Shown: positions 46,224-56,091, counted from the stretch's first letter. The stretch: DNA of 64,000 nt from Marinomonas colpomeniae (GCF_014803385.1 NZ_JACYFC010000002.1:310001-374000), one strand, 5' to 3'. The notes: a model not told the origin generated them from the sequence alone. Numbers and translations are program-made.

Positions 46224-46802
46224 ATGGTCCGTTTTTGGTTGAGTTTATGTTTGTTTATTAGTGCCAGCTTTCTCCTTGTTAACAAGGTGATGGCTCATCC
46301 CCATGTTTGGGTTGATTCTCAATATCGAGTAACGATTGATCAACCAAATATAGAAGAATTAGAAGGCATATGGAGTCTTGACCTTTTTACCTCGACTAGT
46401 CTGATTGCTGAATATGACGTTAATTCTGATGGTGAGTTTACAGGCCAAGAAAAAATCGAAATGATCGAGGTGCTAAAAAGCTTCGAAAACTATGGTTACT
46501 TTATCAAGATGAAGCAGGATGGTGCGGACATCGTTCCATCTGATGTGCATATTATTGATGTTCGTGTTCGAGACCAGATGTTATGGGTTCGTTTTGGTAT
46601 TACATTGCCATCGTCAGTGGATCTTGAAACCTCGACCTTAAGTTTGGCATTTGGTGATGATGAATTGTATTTTGCCATGGAGCCGTTAGAGGAAGGTTTG
46701 GTGCGTTTGTCAGGTCTTTTATCTGAAATTTGTACTCCCGTTGAGCGTGAAGCAGAAGAAACATCCGTGGCATTTTGGGTGGATTTGACCTGCAAGCCTT
46801 AA
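46224..46802 (+). CDS. DUF1007 family exported protein
   Basis: 192 aa. A signal peptide (hydrophobic LSLCLFISASFLLV, cleavage near VMA at residue 24) is followed by AHPHVWVDSQYRV, the hallmark of DUF1007. In many bacteria this family is encoded beside NicO-type metal transporters and may serve as a periplasmic metal partner. Here the NicO gene lies 1.5 kb downstream, separated by two unrelated membrane proteins. Confidence 0.88.
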   Translation: MVRFWLSLCLFISASFLLVNKVMAHPHVWVDSQYRVTIDQPNIEELEGIWSLDLFTSTSLIAEYDVNSDGEFTGQEKIEMIEVLKSFENYGYFIKMKQDGADIVPSDVHIIDVRVRDQMLWVRFGITLPSSVDLETSTLSLAFGDDELYFAMEPLEEGLVRLSGLLSEICTPVEREAEETSVAFWVDLTCKP

Positions 46803-46868
46803 TGTCTTTTAAAACGCTTTTAGTGTTTTTTACGTCACTTTATAAGTTGTAAGGAAAGGAAGTCTCAG

Positions 46869-47504
46869 ATGATAGAACATTTTCAATGGTTACCTTTTTT
46901 GTTGGCAATTTCTGTTCTTACGATGAGTCCAGGTGTAGACACAATTCTAGTGATGCGAAATGCGGCAACAGGGGGTTGGCGTCTAGGTTTTTTAACTAGC
47001 TTAGGCATTTGCATGGGATTGTTCGCCCATGCGACCTTGTCGGCCTTAGGCTTGTCGGTAATTTTATTAGGCTCTGCTGGTTTGTTTACCGCGTTCAAAT
47101 TTGCGGGTGCCGCTTATCTTGTTTATTTAGGTGTACAGGCGTTGCGCAGCGCAATGAAGCCTGTAGGCATGACATTTAGTGATAAAAAGTCGGCTAAGGT
47201 ACTAACGGCTTGGGGCGGTTTTCGTCAGGGTATTTTATCGAACGTATTGAACCCAAAGCCAATTATTTTTTATATGGCGTTTTTACCGCAGTTTATCGAT
47301 CCGTCTTATTCTGCTTTAGGTCAATCTCTCTTTATGGCTTCTCTGCATTTTATTATAGCGATGGCATGGCAAACGTTTCTTGCGCTTATGGTCCATAAAG
47401 CGCGAGTTTGGCTGGCGCGACCAAGAGTGGCGCAAATTTTGGATGGCTTAACTGGTTTGTTGCTAGTGAGCTTTGGTGTAAAACTCGCATTAAGTCAGCG
47501 CTAA
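46869..47504 (+). CDS. LysE/RhtB-family amino acid exporter
   Basis: 211 aa with six membrane segments. The N-terminal SPGVDTILVMRNAATGGWRLG is the LysE/RhtB signature, and GGFRQGILSNVLNPKPIIFY near residue 117 is also diagnostic. AAGGAAAGGAAG precedes the ATG. It likely exports a neutral amino acid such as threonine or homoserine; proximity to thrB is suggestive only. Confidence 0.9.
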   Translation: MIEHFQWLPFLLAISVLTMSPGVDTILVMRNAATGGWRLGFLTSLGICMGLFAHATLSALGLSVILLGSAGLFTAFKFAGAAYLVYLGVQALRSAMKPVGMTFSDKKSAKVLTAWGGFRQGILSNVLNPKPIIFYMAFLPQFIDPSYSALGQSLFMASLHFIIAMAWQTFLALMVHKARVWLARPRVAQILDGLTGLLLVSFGVKLALSQR

Positions 47505-47539
47505 TAGTGTTGTTAAATGCTTCTTTGGTAGTTCTCTAA

Positions 47540-48163
47540 ATGAGTTTATTGATCGCAACTTGGATTAAGTTCTTCTTTTTATTCGCGCCGTTCTTTGTGT
47601 TGTCTATGTTTCTTGCGTTAACTCGAGGAGAGTCTTCAGCATCACGAAAACAGGTGGCGAATAAGGCCATTATTTCTTCTGCTGCCATTGCGATAGTGTT
47701 GTTGTTTTTTGGTGGGAGTTTGTTTTCTATATTGGGCATAACATTAGATTCTTTCAAAATTGGATCAGGTGTCTTGCTGTTTTTATCCGCTTTAAGTTTG
47801 GTTCGTGATGGCACACGAAATCATGCGGTCGGTATGCCAAGTGAAGAACGTGATGATATTTCGGTTGTTCCATTAGCCGTGCCAACGATCATTGGACCCG
47901 CAACAATCGGTACAATTCTAGTTTACGGTGCTGAACTACAAGGTTGGGATTTAATCCTAGGTTTGATGGGCTTGCTGTTGGCGTTGGGTACCTTAGCTTT
48001 GATTCTGTATTCCGGCTCTTTGATCGAAAAAATGTTAGGTCGTACTGGCTTAAATGTATTGTCTAAAATCACGGGTTTGATTTTGGCGGCCATGGCAGCG
48101 CAAATTTTTATGAGTGGTGTGATGGGATTTTTACAACCTGTCACTAGTTCTGTTACTGGCTAG
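47540..48163 (+). CDS. MarC-family integral membrane protein
   Basis: 207 aa with six membrane segments. Motifs of the MarC/UPF0056 family are visible: FFFLFAPFFVLSMFLALT at the N-terminus and VPLAVPTIIGPATIGTILV near residue 112. The family has no proven function and is not involved in multiple antibiotic resistance despite the name. No link to the zinc operon that follows is evident. Confidence 0.88.
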   Translation: MSLLIATWIKFFFLFAPFFVLSMFLALTRGESSASRKQVANKAIISSAAIAIVLLFFGGSLFSILGITLDSFKIGSGVLLFLSALSLVRDGTRNHAVGMPSEERDDISVVPLAVPTIIGPATIGTILVYGAELQGWDLILGLMGLLLALGTLALILYSGSLIEKMLGRTGLNVLSKITGLILAAMAAQIFMSGVMGFLQPVTSSVTG

Positions 48164-48216
48164 TTTTATTTTTAAATGCGGCGTTTTTTGGCTTTAGCTT
48201 CTCCTTCGGATTGAGT

Positions 48217-48231
48217 TGTTATATCATAACA
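48217..48231. promoter_or_regulatory. Zur box upstream of the zinc operon
   Basis: TGTTATATCATAACA matches the gammaproteobacterial Zur consensus TGTTATAWTATAACA at all but one position. It is embedded in the longer palindrome TTGTTAT-ATC-ATAACAA (48216-48232). It lies about 30 bp before the NicO start, where bound Zur would block transcription of the NicO-zur-znuCB operon when zinc is sufficient. Confidence 0.85.
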
Positions 48232-48262
48232 AAATCAATTTATTACTAAGTGAGAACATGTC

Positions 48263-49267
48263 ATGGCGAAGAACGCCGTTTTTTTCTTTCTGTCTTTCTT
48301 CCTGTTTAATTCTCCTCTTTACGCCGCGATAGATGTGTCGTTTTATCAAGACTTTATTCAATGGATTATGGGCCAACAGGCGAACTTTCATCGAGAGCTA
48401 GTGACTTTGGTGCGCGCGATAAGCAAAGAAGGCAGCGCGGCTTTGCTATGGGGATTGATCACTACGAGTTTCTTTTACGGTGTGTTTCATGCCGCAGGGC
48501 CTGGTCATGGGAAAGCGGTAATTTCTGCGTATATGTTAGCCAGTAAAGCGCCGCTGAGTCGTGGTATTAGTTTGGCTTTTCTGTGCGCTGGTGCGCAGGG
48601 GCTGATGGCTGTTTTGGTGATTCTGGTTTTGAGTCAGATTTTTTCCTTAGCCGGCAAGGCGATGCAAATTAGTCGGTTTTTTGAAGTTGCGAGTTTCGCG
48701 GCGGTTGGTTTAATTGGCGTTTGGATTCTTATACGATTATTACGCGGTAAATCCAGCTGTGGACATGACCATTCGAAAGATCATTTACATGGTCATTCCA
48801 CAGAAGATGAGCACTTACACGATCATGCAAACAACCACAGTCACTCTCATGACGATACTCACTTTCACGATGACACTTACAGACATGTTTGCTGTTCTCA
48901 TACTGAAGCGCACGATGCGGAGGAAGCAAAAGTCGCTCGTCGTAGTATATGGGCGATGACGCTTGCCGTTGGTATTCGACCTTGTACTGGTGCGATTCTA
49001 GTTTTGTTATTTTCTTTGAGCACTGGGATTTTTCAATGGGGTTTAGCTGCAACGTTTGCTATGTCATTAGGCACGGCCATTACCGTGGCATCCTTGGCTG
49101 GTGTCACTGTGTTTGTTCGTGATACTGGTTTTATATTGAGTCGAGAGCATCAAATCTGGCGACAGCGAGTGTCTCGTGCATTCGGTTTTATTGCGGCGTC
49201 CGCTTTGATTGTCATCAGTTGCTCTATGATTTTAAGCTATATCAGCAATGCTGGAAGGGCGTTTTAA
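48263..49267 (+). CDS. NicO-family metal transporter with His-rich loop
   Basis: 334 aa. A signal-like N-terminal helix (residues 5-22) and several membrane segments carry the NicO motifs FHAAGPGHGKAVISAYMLA near residue 76 and GIRPCTGAILVLLFSL near residue 237. Between them a cytosolic loop (about 170-215) is dense in His and Asp (HDHSKDHLHGHS and similar). The family is named for nickel/cobalt, but position in a Zur-controlled operon directly before zur points to zinc; import or export cannot be told. The stop abuts the zur ATG. Confidence 0.85.
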   Translation: MAKNAVFFFLSFFLFNSPLYAAIDVSFYQDFIQWIMGQQANFHRELVTLVRAISKEGSAALLWGLITTSFFYGVFHAAGPGHGKAVISAYMLASKAPLSRGISLAFLCAGAQGLMAVLVILVLSQIFSLAGKAMQISRFFEVASFAAVGLIGVWILIRLLRGKSSCGHDHSKDHLHGHSTEDEHLHDHANNHSHSHDDTHFHDDTYRHVCCSHTEAHDAEEAKVARRSIWAMTLAVGIRPCTGAILVLLFSLSTGIFQWGLAATFAMSLGTAITVASLAGVTVFVRDTGFILSREHQIWRQRVSRAFGFIAASALIVISCSMILSYISNAGRAF

Positions 49268-49792
49268 ATGGAAAAAAATACTTCACATGATCACGACCAT
49301 AATCATGGTGATCAAAGTACTAACCATAATCATAATGATTGTATTGAGAGCGCTTTAGCGACCGCAGAAACCTTATGTGTAGAGCAAGGTCAACGTCTTA
49401 CCAAGGTGCGTCGTCGTGCTTTAGAGCTAATTTGGGAAAGCCATCGTCCACTTGGGGCTTATCAATTATTAGCGAAATTAGCAGAAGAGGGATTTAACTC
49501 AGCGCCGCCGACGGTATATCGCGCATTAGACTTTTTATTAAGCGCGGGTTTGATTCATAAAGTGGAATCAATGAATGCTTATCTTGGCTGCGTCCATGCA
49601 GACAAAGAGCATAAGGGCTATTTTCTGATTTGTGATGATTGCCACAATGTTATGGAATTTGATTACCAAGACATTCATGCAGCGTTGATTGAAAAAGCGG
49701 CTCAGCAAGGGTTCGAATTACGCGCCGAAACGATTGAGTTAACCGGATTGTGTTCCGCTTGTAAAAGTCATCCTACAGGAGCGAATGTATGA
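49268..49792 (+). CDS. zur: Zinc uptake regulator Zur (Fur family)
   Basis: 174 aa. The N-terminus is His-rich ([11 protein letters not shown] and NHNHND, residues 6-25). The winged-helix region is [26 protein letters not shown], with [12 protein letters not shown] as the recognition helix. Structural zinc sites are CDDCH near residue 118 and CSACK near residue 164. It overlaps znuC by 4 bp. It should repress zinc uptake genes and probably its own operon through the box at 48217-48231. Confidence 0.95.
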   Translation: MEKNTSHDHDHNHGDQSTNHNHNDCIESALATAETLCVEQGQRLTKVRRRALELIWESHRPLGAYQLLAKLAEEGFNSAPPTVYRALDFLLSAGLIHKVESMNAYLGCVHADKEHKGYFLICDDCHNVMEFDYQDIHAALIEKAAQQGFELRAETIELTGLCSACKSHPTGANV

Positions 49793-50562
49793 ACAAACAG
49801 TTAGTCGCTTTTGAACAAATTGGCATTTCATTTAATGGCCGAACCTTGCTAGACGGCATCGATATGAGCATCAGCGAAGGGGAAATTGTTACGCTGATTG
49901 GCCCAAATGGCAGCGGAAAAAGCACCTTGATTCGTATCTTATTGGGTTTGCAGGCTGCGACGTCTGGCGAAGTTGTTCGACACAAAACACTGCGCATTGG
50001 TTATATGCCTCAGAAGCTCCATATTGATCCTACTTTACCCTTAACCGTGAAGCACTTTTTGGCCTTGGTGCGTGGTGTGGATAAGCATCAAATTCTTCCA
50101 ACATTAGAGACGTTAGGTATCGCGCATCTCATTCATTCACAAGTGCATGTGTTATCTGGCGGCGAGACACAGCGAGTTTTATTGGCTCGTGCTTTGTTGA
50201 ACAAACCGAATTTGCTTGTATTGGATGAACCAGTGCAAGGCGTAGATGTGAATGGTCAGGTTGAGCTTTATAACCTGATTGAAGGCATTCGTGATGAACT
50301 TGGTTGTGGCGTTTTAATGGTGTCCCATGATTTGCATTTGGTGATGGCAAAAACCGACACTGTGGTGTGTATTAATCAGCACGTTTGTTGTTCTGGTAGT
50401 CCACAACATGTGACTGGTCATCCTGCTTATCAGGCACTATTTGGTGTTCCCGGTGCAGATGAATCTATTGCAATTTATGCTCATCAGCATGACCACGTTC
50501 ATGGCGAACATGGCAGTATTTTATCTGGTGATGACGACACTCACGCCAATTGTAACCATTAA
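49789..50562 (+). CDS. znuC: Zinc ABC transporter ATP-binding protein ZnuC
   Basis: 257 aa. Walker [10 protein letters not shown] near residue 38, the signature [16 protein letters not shown] near residue 120, and Walker [14 protein letters not shown] near 141. The C-terminal 30 residues are His-rich ([11 protein letters not shown]), as in ZnuC. It energises high-affinity zinc import with ZnuB. The periplasmic partner ZnuA is not encoded in this window. Confidence 0.95.
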   Translation: MNKQLVAFEQIGISFNGRTLLDGIDMSISEGEIVTLIGPNGSGKSTLIRILLGLQAATSGEVVRHKTLRIGYMPQKLHIDPTLPLTVKHFLALVRGVDKHQILPTLETLGIAHLIHSQVHVLSGGETQRVLLARALLNKPNLLVLDEPVQGVDVNGQVELYNLIEGIRDELGCGVLMVSHDLHLVMAKTDTVVCINQHVCCSGSPQHVTGHPAYQALFGVPGADESIAIYAHQHDHVHGEHGSILSGDDDTHANCNH

Positions 50563-50591
50563 GCCTATTCCAGTTTGGAGTCAGTAATACC

Positions 50592-51395
50592 ATGTTAGAT
50601 CTTTTGTTTAGAGCCTTGTTAGGCGGATTGGGTGTGGCGGCCGTTGCTGGGCCGTTGGGCGCATTTGTTGTTTGGCGTCGTATGGCGTATTTCGGAGATA
50701 CCTTGGCGCATTCTGCCTTGTTGGGTGTAGCGCTTGGTTTTTTGTTCGATATTAATTTGAACCTTGCGATTATCGTCTTGTGTGTTGGTTTGGCGTTGGT
50801 TTTGGTAATGCTACAGAAGAAACACATTATTGCGACGGATACCTTGTTGGGCATTTTGGCTCATTCTGCCTTGTCATTAGGGCTGGTTGCCGTGAGTTTT
50901 CTCGATAACATTCGTATTGATTTGATGGCCTATTTGTTTGGTGATTTATTGGCAATAAGCCAAACCGATGTGTATTGGATTTACGGTGGTGGGTTGGCAG
51001 TGATTACTTTGTTAGTCGTATTCTGGAAGCCACTTTTAGCTATGACAGTAAATGAAGAGTTAGCAAAAGTAGAAGGTTATCCAGTTGAAGCGATTCGCTT
51101 ATTGCTTATGTTGCTGGTGGCGTTAGTTATTGCAGTGGCAATGAAAATTGTCGGTGTGTTGTTGATTACTTCTTTAATGATTATTCCCGCTGCTACGGCT
51201 CGTAAATTGTCTAAAACACCTGTTCAAATGGCTTCTATGGCAAGCTTAATTGGTTGTTTGTCGGTATGCGGTGGATTGTGGGCATCTTACCAATGGGATA
51301 CACCAACGGGACCAAGCGTTGTGGTTTGTGCGGCGTTTTTGTTTTTAATTGCCTACACTTTACCAATTCAGCGCCTTAAATATTTTAATAATTAA
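50592..51395 (+). CDS. znuB: Zinc ABC transporter permease ZnuB
   Basis: 267 aa with eight to nine membrane segments of the ABC-3 permease family: GGLGVAAVAGPLGAFVVWRRMAYFGDTLAHSALLG-type N-terminus (split by loop), GDLLAI near residue 117, and the C-terminal LLITSLMIIPAATARKL. Pairs with ZnuC to form the inner membrane importer. Last gene of the operon. Confidence 0.95.
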   Translation: MLDLLFRALLGGLGVAAVAGPLGAFVVWRRMAYFGDTLAHSALLGVALGFLFDINLNLAIIVLCVGLALVLVMLQKKHIIATDTLLGILAHSALSLGLVAVSFLDNIRIDLMAYLFGDLLAISQTDVYWIYGGGLAVITLLVVFWKPLLAMTVNEELAKVEGYPVEAIRLLLMLLVALVIAVAMKIVGVLLITSLMIIPAATARKLSKTPVQMASMASLIGCLSVCGGLWASYQWDTPTGPSVVVCAAFLFLIAYTLPIQRLKYFNN

Positions 51396-51582
51396 TGCAC
51401 TAAAATCTATTGAGTTGCTGATGTAGTGTTACAGTGAAAGTCATATAAAGGTCATTAAATCTTATTGTTTATTTCTTGTGTTAGAAATTGTAATAATAAT
51501 CATCTGCTTTACGTCTAATCTTAAAGGATGTATCGCGGCGTTAATTTAGACGTCATATTTAAGGTCATTTAGAGGTTAGTCT

Positions 51583-53214
51583 ATGCTGGGTTTTACAACG
51601 ATTCGAGGTCGTTTAACCGCGAGTTATTTAGTGTTGTTGGTATTTCTATTAGTGGTAATAGGGCTTTCTGTTACACGCTTTCAGATGCTATCAAGTAACA
51701 CACGAAGTATTGTTGATGAAAATGCAGCACTGGTTGAATTAACTGGTGAGCTAAATGTAAACGCAGAAAGCTTAGCGAGCCGTTTATTACTTTTATTCGT
51801 TGTAGAAGATCGTGATGCTCGTGTAGCGATTTATAAAGAAATTGATGAACGTAATCGCAACATGGATGCCAGCCTAGAACTAATGGCGACCTTAGTTACC
51901 TCTGAAGCCAGCAAATTAAATATTGAAAACCTTCAAAAGCAGCGAGTTGTTTATCAAGCGGCTTTGCAAGCGACAGTAGAAGCTGTTGAGTTTGGTGAGT
52001 TAATTGATGCACAGATGCAGATGGCTGGCCCAACAATAGACGAATTACAAACCTTTTTGGCTCAAACAAAAGCGCTATCAGAAAGAGAGCGCAAAATGAT
52101 GCAAACCCGTCAGCAGCAAGTATTGTCTGATTCTGAACTTGGAATTCTGATGATTATTGGAGTGGGTATCTTAGCGTTATTGATAGGTACCATTATGTCG
52201 GTACTAATTACTCGCAGTATTGTTAATCCATTACGTCAAGTCGGTAACCTATTAGATTGTGTGGCGAGAGGGGATTTATCTCATACCATTAATCTTCAAC
52301 AAAAAGGTGAAATAGGTAAGTTGGTTGGCAGTGTGAAAGTCATGCGTGCTAGCTTAGTCGGCGTGGTCAATAAAATAGACTCAAGTGCGCAAACGGTTGT
52401 GGATGCTGTCAGTGATATTCGTACTAGTGTGGTGAATGTTCAGCAAGGCTCTGATAAGCAAGAGCTTATGGCAAGTGATATTCAAGCTTCTGTTGAAGAG
52501 TTATCTACTGGTGTAACGACTATGGCGGAGCACGTTGCCGTGTCCCGTAATCAAGCTGAAGCAGCTCATGGTTTGGCAAAGCATGGTAAACAGATTATTA
52601 ATGATGCCGCAAAAGATATTACGTCTGTGGCTGCGTACATTGAAGAAACATCCAATTCAGTTACTAAATTGAAGGAAAGCGCCGCAACGGTATCTGACTT
52701 TGTTAATGATATTCGTAATGTTGCAGATCAAACTAATTTGTTGGCGTTGAATGCATCTATTGAAGCGGCCCGTGCTGGTGAAGCTGGTCGTGGTTTTGCA
52801 GTTGTTGCAGATGAAGTTAGAAACTTAGCGAGTAATACTGCGAAAGTAACGGAATCTATCGATCAGGTGATTACATCTATTGCCGACTTGTCTGTGAGAA
52901 TCTCTGATGAGATGGAGCAAGGACAAGAGCGTATGCGCCATGGTGTAACGCAAATAGAAAATGTAGTCGGGCCATTGACCCAGTTAGAGGAAGATTCTGC
53001 TGTATCACTTAAGAGTTTGGATGGTTTATCTGAACTTGCACAACACCAATCTTCTGAAGCCAATGATATTGCTTTGCATATCACTCAAATTGTCGATGTG
53101 ACGGTTAATAACGGCCAAACTTCATTGCACCTAACTGCGCTAACAGACGCCTTGTCAGGTGCTTCAGAGCAAACAAAGCAAGCAATTTTCACGTTTACGC
53201 TACCAAAAAGCTAA
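51583..53214 (+). CDS. Methyl-accepting chemotaxis protein
   Basis: 543 aa. Membrane helices at about residues 11-32 and 189-212 bracket a four-helix-bundle sensor. HAMP follows ([21 protein letters not shown]), then the signalling domain with hairpin tip [20 protein letters not shown]. No C-terminal CheR-binding pentapeptide. Monocistronic, with a terminator overlapping its stop codon. Confidence 0.95.
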   Translation: MLGFTTIRGRLTASYLVLLVFLLVVIGLSVTRFQMLSSNTRSIVDENAALVELTGELNVNAESLASRLLLLFVVEDRDARVAIYKEIDERNRNMDASLELMATLVTSEASKLNIENLQKQRVVYQAALQATVEAVEFGELIDAQMQMAGPTIDELQTFLAQTKALSERERKMMQTRQQQVLSDSELGILMIIGVGILALLIGTIMSVLITRSIVNPLRQVGNLLDCVARGDLSHTINLQQKGEIGKLVGSVKVMRASLVGVVNKIDSSAQTVVDAVSDIRTSVVNVQQGSDKQELMASDIQASVEELSTGVTTMAEHVAVSRNQAEAAHGLAKHGKQIINDAAKDITSVAAYIEETSNSVTKLKESAATVSDFVNDIRNVADQTNLLALNASIEAARAGEAGRGFAVVADEVRNLASNTAKVTESIDQVITSIADLSVRISDEMEQGQERMRHGVTQIENVVGPLTQLEEDSAVSLKSLDGLSELAQHQSSEANDIALHITQIVDVTVNNGQTSLHLTALTDALSGASEQTKQAIFTFTLPKS

Positions 53215-53238
53215 TACCTGAATGGTTATTAGCTTTTT
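53206..53238. terminator. Terminator overlapping the chemoreceptor stop codon
   Basis: AAAAAGCTAAT (including the stop codon) and ATTAGCTTTTT form a symmetric hairpin with A and T runs; it can also end the convergent DoxX transcript. Confidence 0.9.
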
Positions 53239-53266
53239 GAGCCCCTCTTTAAAGCAACACAATTGG

Positions 53267-53737
53267 TTAACGCTTTGCTAACCAATTGTCTAAAGAGAAA
53301 GAGCCTGCGCCTCGGTACATCAGTAACAAAGCGATCGCCAACCAAGTAGCATGAGTTGGGTAAGCATCAGGATAAACAAAAATCTGAATGACCAATGTCA
53401 TCATCGCAATACCAAATCCTGCAAGACGAGTAAAAAGACCACTTAGAATCAAAATTGGCAGAAGGTGTTCTGCTAATGTTGCTAGTACCGCTGCAATCAT
53501 AGGAGGTATAAGTGGCAGGTTGTATTCGTATTCAAATAAGAACCCTGTGGTTTCCGCTAGTCTTGGAAAGCCGAGTTCCATTTTCATCGCAATAATATCA
53601 AGAGAAAAGCCTTCTATTTTAGTTTGGCCAGATTTCCAAAACACGGCGGCTATGGCGAAGCGAGCGACAAATAAAATAACGGATTCTGGAATTTTACGAA
53701 ATATTTCTTCGCTTTTATCGTTAATAATAGACAGCAT
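53267..53737 (-). CDS. DoxX-family membrane protein
   Basis: 156 aa with four hydrophobic segments. Motifs ARFAIAAVFWKSGQTKIEGF near residue 26 and HLLPILILSGLFTRLAGFGI near residue 90 fit the DoxX family. DoxX genes frequently close DUF2282-DUF692-DUF2063 (bufferin) operons, as here. A role in electron transfer or quinone chemistry is suggested for the family; the exact function is unknown. Confidence 0.9.
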   Translation of the reverse strand: MLSIINDKSEEIFRKIPESVILFVARFAIAAVFWKSGQTKIEGFSLDIIAMKMELGFPRLAETTGFLFEYEYNLPLIPPMIAAVLATLAEHLLPILILSGLFTRLAGFGIAMMTLVIQIFVYPDAYPTHATWLAIALLLMYRGAGSFSLDNWLAKR

Positions 53738-53813
53738 AGTAGTTCCTTGTAGGTTTAAGTTTTTTGTTTATTTTGATTGTTGATATGTACCGTTGGCTCT
53801 ATGAGCTAGGTGG

Positions 53814-54557
53814 TCATTCGATGTGAGTGAGTATGTTCCATTCAATTAGTTTAGCCAGTGTTTCACCTAAGTCAAAAAGGCCTGAATCCGGTACCGCGTC
53901 TTCGAGTGACTTTTTTTGCATTAGATGTTTTATGAAAATGGCTTCTTCTTTCTGGATTATGTGCAGTTGAGCATATAGATGAGACTTAACCAGCAGTAGG
54001 TATTCACTTTTATGAATATCGACCTTATTAAGGCGTTGATGGCCATCGCTAAAGTGCGCTTGATATAGGGAACCGATAGCAAAAGGTGACGCTAATATCT
54101 GAGTAGTAGGTGGAATGTTAAGTTGTAGCTTACCTGGGTCTTCCACAGACACAAACGCAGAAGAAACTGCTTCATGATCTAGGGTGTCATATTCTTCGCT
54201 GTGAGTAAGTGTTAGCATGGTCTGTTCTAGCGCGGCAACATCTGCCAAAAAAGGGATACTTTTGGCAGGGTCAAAATTACGAACGAAATCTGAAAAACCG
54301 ACACCGTATTCACTAATAATCGGCGAACTAGGTGGGTTATCTAACAAATAGATGCGCGCCATTGCTCGAAAAAACTCTTCTCCCACGAGTGTTTCAGTAA
54401 TAGGGAAAATATCACATAACGCATCAACCAGTGAGACTACAACATTGTTACGGTAGACGTTTAGCCTCACTTCTTGTTCTTGCATATTTGGCGCTTTGAT
54501 TTCGTTATAAAAGCGAGTGTCTTCAGTGAGTAACGCTGTTTTAAATGACGTGTTCAC
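53814..54557 (-). CDS. bufC: DUF2063 protein, MNIO partner (BufC-like)
   Basis: 247 aa. The N-terminus (NMQEQEVRLNVYRNNVVVSLVDALCDIFPIT near residues 23-55) is the DUF2063 signature, and LADVAALEQTMLTL near 99 is also conserved. In bufferin operons this protein binds the peptide leader or precursor and presents it to the MNIO enzyme. It overlaps the DUF692 gene by 17 bp. Confidence 0.92.
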   Translation of the reverse strand: MNTSFKTALLTEDTRFYNEIKAPNMQEQEVRLNVYRNNVVVSLVDALCDIFPITETLVGEEFFRAMARIYLLDNPPSSPIISEYGVGFSDFVRNFDPAKSIPFLADVAALEQTMLTLTHSEEYDTLDHEAVSSAFVSVEDPGKLQLNIPPTTQILASPFAIGSLYQAHFSDGHQRLNKVDIHKSEYLLLVKSHLYAQLHIIQKEEAIFIKHLMQKKSLEDAVPDSGLFDLGETLAKLIEWNILTHIE

Positions 54558-55467
54558 GGGGTATCTCCAATGGTTGGATAGACTCTCGTATACGATTTGC
54601 CATATTTGCTTCTTCTATTAATGCCGCCATTGGAGGCAAATTTCCATCTCGTTCAATTAACGTTGGGCAGTCGCCTGTTAAGGCTAAGGTATATTGATAA
54701 AGCGACCACACATCTGGTGAAACAGGTTCGTCATGACTGTCTATTTTTAATGGAACAGTTGAGTTGTCATCTGTTGTGTGACCCGCTAAATGTATTTGAC
54801 CTACTGCTGCGACAGGAAAATTGTTTAAATATTGGTAAGCGTCATGGCCATGGTTAAAGCAAGATACTTCGACATTATTTACATCTAGAAGTAAGCCACA
54901 GCCAGTGCGTTTGCTCATTTCTGTAATAAAGGCAATTTCGCTCATCTCACTACGGTTGAATTCAAAATAGGTTGATGGATTTTCTATTAATATTTGGCGT
55001 TTTACACGGGATTGTATTTGATCTATGTGTTCGCATACTCTGCGTAATGTCGCTTCATCATAAGCAACAGGCAGTAAATCATTCAAAAATGTATTGTCGT
55101 GGGAAGACCAAGCTAAGTGCTCTGAAAATACTTCAGGTTGGGTCTCGTCAACTAATTGAGCAACTCGATCAAGGTGTTGATTATTAATTGGATGTTCGCC
55201 ACCAATAGATAGCCCGACACCGTGCACAGTTATAGGGTAATGCTGGCGAATCAATTGTAGATAATGACGCGCAGGTCCGCCTTTGCTCAAATAATTTTCT
55301 GCGTGAATTTCAAAGAAACCGACATCAGGTAATTCAGATAAAATGAGTTGGTAATACGCGGGTTTCAGGCTGATACCTGAACGAGAACGAAAACGTTTCG
55401 CAAAGCTCGAAGAATGGGGAGTATCTTCGGCTTGCGTAAACGTGAGTTCTGAAAGAACAGGAGACAT
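54541..55467 (-). CDS. bufB: DUF692 multinuclear non-heme iron oxidase (BufB-like MNIO)
   Basis: 308 aa. Iron-binding motifs of the MNIO family are in place: FEIHAENYLSKGG near residue 54, VHGVGLSIGG near 78, SEHLAW near 113, LIENPSTYFEF near 163, LLLDVNNVEVSCFNHGHDA near 190, and GQIHLAGHT near 221. Related BufB enzymes oxidise cysteines of a DUF2282 peptide to oxazolone/thioamide-type groups that bind copper. It lies 17 bp after the DUF2282 gene. Confidence 0.95.
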   Translation of the reverse strand: MSPVLSELTFTQAEDTPHSSSFAKRFRSRSGISLKPAYYQLILSELPDVGFFEIHAENYLSKGGPARHYLQLIRQHYPITVHGVGLSIGGEHPINNQHLDRVAQLVDETQPEVFSEHLAWSSHDNTFLNDLLPVAYDEATLRRVCEHIDQIQSRVKRQILIENPSTYFEFNRSEMSEIAFITEMSKRTGCGLLLDVNNVEVSCFNHGHDAYQYLNNFPVAAVGQIHLAGHTTDDNSTVPLKIDSHDEPVSPDVWSLYQYTLALTGDCPTLIERDGNLPPMAALIEEANMANRIRESIQPLEIPREHVI

Positions 55468-55484
55468 ATTTTTGTATCAGTCTC

Positions 55485-55760
55485 TTAGAATGCTTTCAGT
55501 TGGCCATGGCCAGTAGCAGATGTTTTAGAGTCCATATCCATGCAAGTGCCAGCTGGAACTAGTTTCCAAGCGTTGCTTTGGAAATCAGTTTTAGATGTAC
55601 CAGCACAAGATGTTCCAGGACCTGCAGCACAATCATTTTGACCAGCAAGAGCCACGCCGTAACATTTTTCTTTACTTGCTGCTTGAGCTGGAACAGATAC
55701 TGCAGAGATAGCGACGGCAGTACCAAGTGCAAGTGCTAATGATGCTGTTGATTTTTTCAT
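55485..55760 (-). CDS. bufA: DUF2282 precursor peptide (bufferin 1-type, BufA-like)
   Basis: 91 aa. The ATG at 55760 gives a signal peptide ([13 protein letters not shown]..., cleavage after AQA near residue 28). The mature part has the four conserved cysteines of DUF2282: [19 protein letters not shown] and AGTCMDM. In characterised systems these cysteines are modified by the adjacent MNIO enzyme and the exported peptide buffers copper. The longer ORF to 55808 is unlikely because it would put 16 residues ahead of the signal peptide. An ECF-type promoter lies about 100 bp upstream. Confidence 0.93.
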   Translation of the reverse strand: MKKSTASLALALGTAVAISAVSVPAQAASKEKCYGVALAGQNDCAAGPGTSCAGTSKTDFQSNAWKLVPAGTCMDMDSKTSATGHGQLKAF

Positions 55761-55861
55761 AGTAGATCCTCTGTGTTTTAATAATGATTGTTGTATTAAG
55801 TATGGCACAAAGTGCCGATTTAGTTTTCCAAAAAGTCTTAACTTTTTGGTTACATACCTTT

Positions 55862-55888
55862 GACGTAAGTCTAGTTAAGTTTCTTACA
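55862..55888 (-). promoter_or_regulatory. ECF sigma promoter for the bufA operon
   Basis: On the minus strand TGTAAGAA (55881-55888) is followed, 15 nt later, by CGTC (55862-55865). The same two elements at identical spacing precede the sigma factor gene at 56771-56797. Confidence 0.75.
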
Positions 55889-55899
55889 CACAAAAATAT

Positions 55900-56091
55900 T
55901 TATTTTTCTTTATCGGTGTCACCTTTCATGTAATGCTTTGAAATATCACGTAATTCTTCCATTTGATGGGCGAAATTACGACAGCTTACACATATGGTAG
56001 TGTGGAAGCCAAGCGCCACTTTTTCCTTTGTGCCCAATGGGCGATCAAGTTTTTCGGACAGTAATTGTGTTGCTTCCTTACAGTTCATCAT
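55900..56091 (-). CDS. Zinc-finger anti-sigma factor
   Basis: About 63 aa. MNCKEATQLLSEKLDRPLG at the N-terminus and the motif HTTICVSC, H-x3-C-x2-C, define the zinc-binding anti-sigma (ZAS/zf-HC2) domain. There is no membrane segment, so it is a soluble regulator, perhaps metal- or redox-sensitive through the zinc site. The start codon overlaps the sigma stop (ATGATG around 56088-56091), the usual coupling of sigma and anti-sigma. Confidence 0.88.
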   Translation of the reverse strand: MMNCKEATQLLSEKLDRPLGTKEKVALGFHTTICVSCRNFAHQMEELRDISKHYMKGDTDKEK

